Positions 61,001-64,000 of a stretch of DNA of 64,000 bases are shown here, one piece after another. Both the position numbers and the translations under genes were made by a program. The DNA is taken from NCBI GenBank assembly GCA_001778375.1, contig MFGV01000087.1:20193-84192 (forward strand), in the 5' to 3' direction. This DNA is from Candidatus Firestonebacteria bacterium RIFOXYD2_FULL_39_29 (GTDB lineage Bacteria > Oederibacteriota > D2-FULL-39-29). A model generated the notes under the pieces. It was not told where the DNA came from. It saw only the letters and a program-made list of their open reading frames with translations, and searched no databases. Position 1 is the stretch's first letter, and the number at the start of each line of letters is the position of its first letter.

Positions 61001-64000
61001 TCGGATTGGCTGCCGTTACTTTATTCCAGTTGGCATCAACCGCGTTTACCGTTACATTAAACGCAACGCCCGCTGTTTCCGCAGCCGGAGTTCCCGTCTT
61101 TCCGGGAGTTCCCGTAAGCATGCCGGCAAATGCTGTTTCGCCCGGAACCAGAAGTTGTAACTTTACCGCCGCTCCCACGTTCACCGTTATGTTCGGGCTT
61201 ACATTTGATGTTAAATTAGTTCCGCCCGCGTCAACCGCCGTTATTGTCGTTGTTCCCGCAGTACGAAGCGTCACAATAAATGTTCCGGTTCCGCTTGCGA
61301 GCGCCGCTGTTGCCGGAGCTGTATCATACAGATCGGACGTGCCAATGCTAACCGTCGGATTTGAAGAGGTAACTTTATTCCAGTTCGCATCTACTGAATT
61401 TACAGTCACCGTAAACGCCGTTCCTGCCGTCTCCGCAGAAGGAGTTCCCGTCTTTCCGGGAGTACCGGTTGCCATACCGGCAAACGCTATTTCCCCCGGT
61501 ACCAATAACTGTAACTTTACCGCTGTATTAACATTTACTGTTATGCTCGGACTTATGCTTTCTATATAGCTCCCCGCGCCAAGATCTGCAGCAGTTATTA
61601 CCGTAGTTCCCGCAGTAACCAGTGTTACACTAAATATCCTCGTTCCGGATGCCAGCAGCTGTGCTCCAAGGTCTATATCATACAGATCGCTCGTTGATAC
61701 TTTTACATTTGCATTCGGACTCGGTGTTACTTTATTCCAGTTCGCATCCACGCAGTTGACCGTCACATTAAACGCCGTGCCTGTTACCTGCACCGACGGA
61801 GTTCCAGTCTTACCCGGAGTTCCCGTAGTCATACCGGCTACTGCGCCTTCTCCAGGTAACAGAAGCTGTAACTTTACCGCCGCTCCAACGCTCACCGCCG
61901 TGCTCGGGCTTACATCCGCTGTATAGTTCGTGCTATTACCCTGAGTATCCGTTGCTGTTATTATTACGCTTCCCGAGGTATGTAACGTCACCGCAAATGT
62001 CTTAAATCCGCCTACCAGAACCTCTGCTACAGGTTCGCTATCATATATATCGCTCGTCGTGATCTGTACTTCAGGCTGCGTGGCTCCTGCTGCTATATTC
62101 CACCAGTTATCCACACAGTTCACCGTCACATTGAACGCGGTTCCCGCAGTTCTCGCTGAAGGTGTCCCCGTCTTACCGGGGGTTCCCGTTGTTAATCCCG
62201 CTACCGCGCCTTCGCCCGGCAGTAATAACTGCAGTTTTACGGCTGCACCCACTCCCACGGTTACTGAAGGGCTTACGCAAGCCGTGTAGAACGGTGAGTC
62301 CACATTTGTCGCTGTTATTGTTGTCGTACCCACGGTATATAACGTCACACTATACGTCTTCGTTCCGCCTTCCAATGTTGCCTGCGCTACCGCCGGCGCA
62401 TTCACATCCGACGTTGTTATTTCCACTGTCGGCGTTACACTAACTTTATTATACCAATTATCCACCGCGTTCACCGTCACATTGAACGCAGTTCCCGCTA
62501 CTCTTGCGCTCGGAGTTCCTGTCTTGCCCGGTGTGCCGGTTAACATACCCGCAAACGCTACTTCGCCCGGCAGTAATAACTGTAACTTCGTTGCCGAGTT
62601 CACATTTACCGTTATATTCGGGCTGGCACAGACGGTAAGTCCTGCCGCTGTATCAGCCGCTGTTATTAATGCATTCCCTGCCTTCTGTAATGTTACGCTA
62701 AACGTTCTGGTTCCTGCAACAAGTGGTGCTGCTACCGGTTCTGTATCATACAAGTCGGATGAGGTTATCGTCACATTCGGTGTTCCCGTTGTTACGTTCC
62801 ACTGCGCATCAACCGCGTTTACCGTTACATTAAACGCAACGCCCGCTGAGACCGCATCCGGAGTTCCAATCTTTCCCGGGGTACCGGTCATCATTCCGGC
62901 CATCGCTGTTTCTCCAGGTACCAGAAGCTGTAACTTTACTGCCGCTCCCACGTTCACCGTTATGTTCGGGCTTACATTTGAGGTTAAATTAGTTCCGCCC
63001 GCGTCAACCGCCGTTATTGTCGTTGTTCCCGCAGTACGAAGCGTCACAATAAATGTTCCGGTTCCGCTTGCGAGCGCCGCTGTTGCCGGAGCCGCATCAT
63101 AAAGATCGGAGGTATTTATGCTCACTGTCGGATTCGAAGCAGTCACTTTATTCCAGTTCGCATCTACAGAATTTACAGTCACCGTAAACGCCGTTCCGGA
63201 GACCTCCGCAGAAGGAGTTCCCGTCTTTCCGGGAGTACCGGTTGCCATACCGGCAAACGCTATTTCTCCCGGAACTAACAACTGCAATTTTACAGCTGTA
63301 TTAACATTTACCGTTATACTCGGGCTTGCACTTTCCGTATAGCTTGAGCCTGTACTGCCTGTATCCACGGCAGTTATTACCGCTGTGCCCGCGGTCACCA
63401 GTGTTACACTAAAGGTCTTTGTTCCGGAGGATAACAACTGCACACCGGGTTCCGTATCATAAAGGTCGCTAGTAGATACTTTCACCTGCGGGGCCGCAGA
63501 AACTACTTTATTCCAGTTCGCATCCACGCAGTTGACCGTCACATTAAACGCCGTGCCTGTTGTTCTCGCTGCAGGTGTTCCCGTCTTGCCGGGGGTACCG
63601 GTGGTAACTCCGGCTACTGCTACCTCACCAGGAACCAGAAGCTGTAACTTTACCGCTGCTCCAACGTTAACCGTCGTACTCGAACTTATATCCTGCGTAT
63701 AACTTGTTCCGCCTGCAGTAGTATCCGAGGCCGTAATTATCACGGAACCCGAAGTCTGAAGTGTGACTGCAAACGTCCTTACGGAACTGCTAAGGAATGC
63801 CGCTACCGGCTCAGTATCATTCATATCGCTTGTAGTTATTAAAACTTCAGGCTGTGTTGCTGCCGGAACTATATTCCACCAATCATCCACTGCGTTCACC
63901 GTCACATTAAACGCTGTTCCTGCCGTTCTTGTTGAAGGTGTTCCCGTCTTTCCCGGCGTTCCCGTCGTTAATCCCGCAACAGCACCTTCTCCCGGAAGCA
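46092..64000 (-). CDS. Giant multi-repeat surface protein (adhesin-like), N-terminus beyond the right edge
   Basis: An open frame of 17.9 kb without a stop, from the right edge to 46092, giving at least 5,968 residues. Order from the N-terminal side: at least 21 complete ~119-residue Ig-like repeats (about 56150-64000), filamin/invasin-like beta domains (about 53100-56150), and an array of eight ~140-residue YRDxNG modules with about a dozen ~60-residue IDNEIITYT modules (47040-54660). The end has two fibronectin type III-like domains (about 46440-47070) and a terminal FlgD-like Ig domain (YPNPFD...LLGHLVR...VEWDGKNDIGDEVAKGGYICRI). The end is of the kind used for type IX or related sorting. 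Only a handful of cysteines are present, mostly within VNCVD of the repeats. No enzyme domain is seen. The likely role is adhesion or a cell-surface filament; this is inference from architecture. The start is outside the window. Confidence 0.9.
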   Translation of the reverse strand, partial: LPGEGAVAGLTTGTPGKTGTPSTRTAGTAFNVTVNAVDDWWNIVPAATQPEVLITTSDMNDTEPVAAFLSSSVRTFAVTLQTSGSVIITASDTTAGGTSYTQDISSSTTVNVGAAVKLQLLVPGEVAVAGVTTGTPGKTGTPAARTTGTAFNVTVNCVDANWNKVVSAAPQVKVSTSDLYDTEPGVQLLSSGTKTFSVTLVTAGTAVITAVDTGSTGSSYTESASPSITVNVNTAVKLQLLVPGEIAFAGMATGTPGKTGTPSAEVSGTAFTVTVNSVDANWNKVTASNPTVSINTSDLYDAAPATAALASGTGTFIVTLRTAGTTTITAVDAGGTNLTSNVSPNITVNVGAAVKLQLLVPGETAMAGMMTGTPGKIGTPDAVSAGVAFNVTVNAVDAQWNVTTGTPNVTITSSDLYDTEPVAAPLVAGTRTFSVTLQKAGNALITAADTAAGLTVCASPNITVNVNSATKLQLLLPGEVAFAGMLTGTPGKTGTPSARVAGTAFNVTVNAVDNWYNKVSVTPTVEITTSDVNAPAVAQATLEGGTKTYSVTLYTVGTTTITATNVDSPFYTACVSPSVTVGVGAAVKLQLLLPGEGAVAGLTTGTPGKTGTPSARTAGTAFNVTVNCVDNWWNIAAGATQPEVQITTSDIYDSEPVAEVLVGGFKTFAVTLHTSGSVIITATDTQGNSTNYTADVSPSTAVSVGAAVKLQLLLPGEGAVAGMTTGTPGKTGTPSVQVTGTAFNVTVNCVDANWNKVTPSPNANVKVSTSDLYDIDLGAQLLASGTRIFSVTLVTAGTTVITAADLGAGSYIESISPSITVNVNTAVKLQLLVPGEIAFAGMATGTPGKTGTPSAETAGTAFTVTVNSVDANWNKVTSSNPTVSIGTSDLYDTAPATAALASGTGTFIVTLRTAGTTTITAVDAGGTNLTSNVSPNITVNVGAAVKLQLLVPGETAFAGMLTGTPGKTGTPAAETAGVAFNVTVNAVDANWNKVTAANPTVKITTSDLYDTEPVDALLIAGTKTFSVSFNTAGTSVITASDNGAAYTQNISPNITVNVNSATKLQLLLPGEVAFAGMLTGTPGKTGTPSARVAGTAFNVTVNAIDDWYNIVNVEPTVAITTSDVNAAAIAQAPLIAGTKTYSVTLQTVGSITITATNVNSPFYTACVSPSAAVGVNNAIKLQLLLPGEGAVAGMTTGGTPGKTGTPSARTAGIAFNVTVNCVDDWWNKVSTANPQVLLATSDQFVAPPAAAVLVNGTGTFSVLLQTTTNTAAITATDSDGIDPVYTTSTTTSNVTVQPGPATKLQLLLPGEGSVPGYSLGKTGAPSARTAGTAFTVTVNCVDDNWNLVTSGANPEVKITTGDAYDTEPAKLFLIGGIRTFVVTLVTAGTTNLTASDVDGVGVLYTANESPSFTVNVGSAVKLQILAPGEGAVAGLGTGTPGKTGTPSAATAGTVFTVTVNCVDANWNKVTSANPTVKITTSDIYDTETGNAQLVLGTKNFPVTFKTAVAATVDASDIAAAYTNNTTPAIAVNAGAAVKLQLLLPGEGAIAGMTTGTPGKTGTPAPQVTGTAFNVTVNCVDAQWNVVASANPTVKITTSDLYDTEPVDAVLSSGTNTYSVVLHTAGTAVITASDNGAAYTRYVSPSVTVNTNNAARLQLLLPGEVAFAGMLTGTPGKTGTPAAQKAGAAFTVTVNCVDNWYNIVSTATPQVSIVTSDTFDSPITPAALVAGSGLFSVDLRTALLNAHTVTAYDSDGVDPVYLTDESPVFTAAPADAAKLQLLVPGEGTVPGSTNGKTGNPAVQVSGTVFTVTVNCTDPYWNLVDTANPLVTVTTADPNDGAIAAAGLSSGTKTFAVNLVTAGTSLITAADTDGTDPLYAASVTGTAITVTAGAAVKLQLLVPGEGAVAGLSTGTPGKTGTPNAQVAGTAFNVTVNCVDANWNKVSSGANPQVKITTGDTYDVEPPAISLSAGIQIYSVKFVTAATSAVTASDVDAIDPLYIESASSNITVTAGTAVKLQLLVPGEGAVPGLSTGTPGKTGTPAAQIAGTAFNITVNCVDSNWNKVTSGANPLVAITTSDLYDIPEPIPASLVSGTRSYSCVLHTAGMTALTASDTDGADPLYTADSSTTPITVGAGAATKLIALLPGETALEGSDTGKSGVQTSQMAGVAFLVTVNATDNYWNKVQTGTNREVTLTTSDMNDTNPSPVTLAAGTSAISVDMITSDIQTVTASDTSTNVPAYNTYGSSNVTIVPAGAVKLQLLLPGETAVPGLLTGTPGKTGTPAAQTAGVALTVTVNCVDPYWNINPDDSPIVTVSTSDLYDTEPPANGLNSGTKTFTIAFKTAANTGTVSVTDTDGQAPLYVANSSTSVTVNPNSGTKLQLLVPGETAVPGSLSGKTSTSITGQSAGTPFAVTVNATDDYWNKVNSATPEVTVTTSDLYDAVILPSNLISGSGVYNVTPATAGTIVLTAKDTDISLPAFAQSISPSIAVGAGAAIKLLMVLPGETHVPGITGGKTGTPSYQTAGIAFNVTVSCVDSTWNIVDSTTPAVSITSTDTHPDVVMPPQLNLIGGSRAFPITMATAGITKTLTATDMAPATYLPYTTAGIPMYSGQVTHFHLTGVAVTTTLTGNITPSDTTINVADTTGFNASGEIGIDNEVISYTGLTATSFTGCTRAASYTLAATHNSGAYVSRPIKAGDSATVTVEAQDRFHNRCAGGPNQYLGQIQFTSTDTPASVPAPYTFVAGDAGIRTFSSEFTPKTRGVQSLTARDITDDGINGTESGIVVKPGDASKFVVYINDLITNQSITAGSSPALKARITDAYNNYVAMSGITANITVTDVTGSAGTVSTNTAATDIEGRIGSLAVINYSISTHAPDVASITVTSGAPAISGKSGLITTTGGTAHHLTYTTSPTSITAGNWSSIFTVRRYDIYDNITQFGNKVIDLTSNSTGANKKFSLTDPVVAPTNTISVTIFTGNSTANFWYYDEKTSYEPPAAFASWAISCAGAGLTTLNGDLRVDPDIISRLVIITPSRTLTAGTPGSAPNNILTVQSQDKFGNPQKVASDAICALSSNSIGVNSFSLSDTVWAATSVITIPVNENQKNFYYKDDKVGAVLSLDAAVVDTTLTVVDTTGFAAAAETDITKRTLKIGAEEITYTSKTATTFTGCERGANGTTAEAHNIGDTVYRNPAVEIQVDSSGWQVAKQTVTIMSANVFRLSFATPAYSMTAGMASTTVSTAIDEFETTIPLVDAQYFADSGLVVVGTEKIKYSAKSGNSLTGCLRGALGSVAASHAITIPVNQPKRMIVQSQDQYSNPVLMLSNTNLNLMSGSLGGSFSIDGVSFSTTTSTIFAGSSVADFYYKDTVTGSPTVTVSEFPFQSWIAASQQQTVTANRITQIKFITPAQKIVASNALGAGTTAITIQTQDAYNNASNVLSQKSIGLASTSINGKFSKDGGISWTAITVEINAGNNIASLKYRDISAGVCTITADPATGWTTGSQLVTVTNNLCTRLEVTHPGAGSVRIGILATVKARDDYNNLCVGDVDKGNYYTGDVAFLATGSLGGTPVCTPASHKFENSDAGVTTFQVTDQIVEEVVLSVADLAVSTINGVSTTLTLQGMIVTPTFLLSGGVPQATTNQPVLMLSLQTNSGTTILSALRINRLGTATDSDILTVKIYRDDGGGFGSNGTLEPALDTLIGANTFSSGVTNIAFSSSEVINEVQAITYFITYDINSTATPNTTFGIEIDNLANFATSGVYVAANNFPIISTTLSAALTSNPITTNIIVVSTANFPVSGRLAIGNELIQYTMKSATTFIGITRGLNSTPIVAHSPGEKVYPATAIESKPAEVVVVPTNLATNRLAGAISAGASTITVPACVSTTIVSNDITAADTTIIVNSVNGFYPTLPANSGAMQYGIKIDNEIITYTLIPKILDGVNFLSYDNKFMNCTRGAYGSTPAAHTVGAKVERYPATDGWPSSGTLKIDNEIITYNGKLPNSSSPSSPASFLNVARGALGSDAAAHADNTPIYQYVEQGSPNAMLMKFVLSTDMFNATWTALKIDNYGTTSDADISSLRIYRDSNGSGALEPNLDLMINSGLEVFSTDTKKVYLSASEAISMTPKTYFVAYSIAYGAAIGKEISALFSIGNDYFTLTPPSKILNVNFPVNSGDSLAVQKNPLIHATVDTVTVTPGSAAPATVTQGDSEVVMARLPIHVDKNSAYWDSLRIYRTGSGIDTDITAIKVYKCQTTAKDSDGNPVHTSTKLASAATADASVLTVTSLMGPDNVSGNTDDFPAAGYVYIDNEKIQYLSKTDTTLISCSRGVGGTTASAHALRSVVTSDLLVSSGSDTFIGGVSNIVFMTSQEIFTTDSYYFVVFDFNYFTMLGTQKQGFSIPDKTCLTLQGVDIVSNVAFPGVTVNIAEYADTVTMTGTADVPHTDFGDNTAIQGDRNVSVEKLVITTDKSSAPLTSIKVDKLGTAQDSDISFVKLVRDDGNGIFQIGDGYTPSNNNNTSLTAQITVLDMTIPVVSTAGYPDNGTIKIDNELITYAAKTANSFVVTGGGIRGANGTMPVLHYSGAVVRSSNSDVLISRGTTLTADITADDNTLPVVSTANFNGTGTLKIEDEIITYTAKDATSFKSVTRGGNKKAHNTGKFITDSYFIAGTTTMTIPSPEIIIPGIQRYYVVLGISDTSIPERTVGVRIADNSYFNVSTPNTKASVSTIASNISTIKPTPRVLNVVGNDWTASTTLLGDISTSATTLTLASTLSLPEAGVGQAFYAIEIGAEIMTFTGKGSNNTITGVTRGAFGSTAVMHFNGAQVIRHLFQGDKNVVMGKLNITVDGFQADWAGADIVLSGNTDDKDIALVKIYRDDNGLPGFSGANGVFDVAVDTLIASGTMIGKQCSMTFAIPETVYFTNTQEYFIVYDIADGATPGDTVGMQLPTEGAVHVLGTNTVNAATFPIVTSTPALYATIDTLTVNKVNKAWPLIKQGQGSQPYAYNGSLKNPAPMLRLDMKTDAHNVIINKIRVNRYSSGANGGSDSDIASVRIYYDGNNSGDFDPYFCRIQSSGVVLPDAVEIPVDTVAGFPDSGTIWIEGTDAIEAITYTGRVLETSTTAGKFTGCTRHALGTLAASYTSGVNVRIDPLVSFETESFIGGVKDLSLKYPQNIATTTKSYFVVYTMANLASVGKTIAVSLASTNATICDAITLAGTADKVALTNFPLRSTDSTIQEYGDTVTISEIGDDGFIKDATSTNNSYRYPLSPLQGQNVAVMKIRLVTDIADALWTKLSLQRIGTSLDSDISAVKIYRDTGNGEFSEVDDVLVSNIAALSAPVLAVNATTISVNPTVGFSSTGKIKIDKEIISYTSLVVNGSGKIIGFVVPARSNPVYHSIGTVVTDGFFGSDSPNQAAVSLAGQPQVITTQAQYFFIVCQVDTGATPNANLGIQLASTGNFEMSFGNNPSGGPFPMATIQTVTIAEVKNNLTYKFVGPLGAKQNQTDIPVEKFTISTNNPIATAVFTGMRLQVLGSAQSDPSAITIIKIYKERNANDNFDLADDSPAIGSVNYIPVGTPGGSDFNEGSALISFNTPETITNVGTTFYIVIDIGDFPAAVPGTNVQIKFEVTGDQGHSTFLMITPANFASPAIGTNILSSVIDIRDKKTPQNPVLTFPDWIDTTALISGSVAFNAGDEVTEVEYTISTAEVTPAAAAGLSWYSVGKATNLQVVDLNLDPDKTYYVGVRTINKVGTTSYVSDPTSKAIKIDLTAPSDPTSVQTTAEIAKSNVATPSYTLVWNLARDLESGVVDYQVQERADTMPAWSDVKATINVENTKGKTAINNKSRGHIYYYKVRARNAAGSWGPWSKESKGVAIDELPKEVISMVSNYPNPFDSRTGKTVITYLLNQDADTTITIYDLLGHLVRTIECTKGTEGGQVFRNNVEWDGKNDIGDEVAKGGYICRIMVRSSEGVKQVIRKIGVLH
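47040..53100 (-). repeat. Array of eight YRDxNG modules, several with a nested IDNEIITYT module
   Basis: Modules start near 53100, 51905, 51430, 50670, 49530, 48990, 48240 and 47540. Each has a VxxLxIxTD...W strand, DSDIxxVKIYRDxNGxGxF (a calcium-loop-like acidic stretch), IASGTxxGxxxxF and YFIVYDIxxGAxxGxxxG. In at least four (third, fourth, sixth and seventh) the ~60-residue IDNEIITYT module interrupts the segment after the YRDxNG loop. Confidence 0.75.
47840..56150 (-). repeat. About a dozen ~60-residue DNEIITYT-GCTRG modules
   Basis: Pattern: DTTIxVxSTxGFPxSGTLKIDNEIITYTxKTxxSFTGCTRGxxGTxAAAHxxGxxV. Copies lie near 56150-55900, 54660-54420, 54330-54110, 52690-52480, 52380-52100, 52090-51940, 51200-51000, 50480-50280, 50240-50050, 49790-49540, 48820-48590 and 48020-47840. 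A similar pattern occurs in some phage structural proteins; I do not know a characterised function. Confidence 0.75.
56150..64000 (-). repeat. Tandem array of ~119-residue Ig-like repeats
   Basis: Each unit begins with a KLQLLVPGE-like strand, then TGTPGKTGTP, TAFNVTVNCVDxxWNKV and ITTSDLYDTEP, and ends ITVNVG. The PGE points fall near 63622, 63262, 62909, 62563, 62211, 61851, 61490, 61135, 60787, 60430, 60063, 59713, 59360, 59008, 58645, 58287, 57926, 57560, 57207, 56847 and 56487, a spacing of 346-367 bp. A further unit is cut by the right edge. Units toward the low-coordinate (C-terminal) end are the most diverged (TGTPGKTGTP shortened to GKTGxP). Confidence 0.93.
60400..64000 (-). repeat. 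Five-unit higher-order repeat, period about 1.775 kb
   Basis: Units 1 to 5 correspond in order to units 6 to 10: starts at 63622/61851, 63262/61490, 62909/61135, 62563/60787 and 62211/60430 differ by 1771, 1772, 1774, 1776 and 1781 bp. Nucleotide matches are near-identical over long runs, e.g. GCGTTCACCGTCACATTGAA at 62467 and 60691. This shows a recent block duplication rather than gradual unit copying. Confidence 0.85.

Noticed and set aside
56150..64000. Regular ~357-bp repeats that could be mistaken for a CRISPR or satellite array
   Set aside because: The period is far too long for CRISPR, units keep one reading frame with protein-level conservation, and there are no spacers or cas genes.
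46092..64000. Many plus-strand open frames of 60-290 codons opposite the giant gene
   Set aside because: They are antisense to the repeated minus-strand frame, repeat with the same period, lack ribosome sites and have unnatural compositions.

Overview
The window (about 42% G+C by eye) comes from a Gram-negative (diderm) bacterium. Evidence: an ADP-heptose pathway for lipopolysaccharide (separate hldA and hldC, plus gmhA and a family-9 heptosyltransferase), several beta-barrel outer-membrane proteins including a PorV/PorQ-like one, lipoproteins, and a giant surface protein ending in a FlgD-like/type-9-style C-terminal domain. Split hldA/hldC, DUF2723-TPR, PorV-like and giant Ig-repeat proteins together suggest one of the poorly cultured candidate phyla (Omnitrophota/Elusimicrobiota/Firestonebacteria-like). 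That placement is an inference; there is no rRNA gene to test it.

Layout. 1-3.3 kb: a Cache-domain sensor cut by the left edge, then hldC and hldA. 3.4-13.7 kb: an Rrf2 regulator followed, read right to left, by a compact 12-gene sulfur-assimilation operon. 14-21 kb: a SNF2 helicase with a SWIM-finger partner, a frameshifted FAD oxidoreductase and a COG2509 flavoprotein. 21-31.4 kb: a YhcG-type nuclease, secreted proteins, a PurF paralogue lacking its catalytic cysteine, a PAS histidine kinase enclosed by a 143-bp duplication, gmhA, a DUF3108 lipoprotein and a heptosyltransferase. 31.5-38.8 kb: a PmeII-like restriction-modification pair, a tRNA with anticodon CAU, a PfkB sugar kinase, a UbiA-family prenyltransferase and uvrB. 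39-43.3 kb: two toxin-antitoxin pairs around a DUF2723-TPR glycosyltransferase-like protein, and a 420-bp insertion-sequence remnant. 43.4-64 kb: two outer-membrane proteins and one giant gene of almost 18 kb that runs off the right edge.

The most coherent system is the sulfur operon. CysD/CysN make APS. A Fe-S type CysH reduces APS directly, and the APS-kinase tail of CysN has lost its P-loop, so the two observations agree. A two-halved sulfite reductase then makes sulfide. Sulfide is apparently delivered not free but on a small ThiS-like carrier whose GG tail is capped by one methionine. A JAMM protease (uncapping), an E1-like enzyme (activation) and MetY (acceptor) lie beside it. This matches the thiocarboxylate-dependent homocysteine route described in Wolinella (HcyS/HcyD/HcyF/MetY), here fused into a full sulfate-to-homocysteine operon with TusA, DUF2061, DUF454 and an outer-membrane barrel. 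The Rrf2 gene and the operon carry matching promoters with an operator-like dyad in which both arms co-vary.

The giant gene encodes at least 21 complete ~119-residue Ig-like repeats with a five-unit higher-order period of about 1.775 kb, followed by two other repeat families, one nested inside the other. The intergenic DNA is full of dispersed small palindromes (REP-like families), IS ends and short repeated words.
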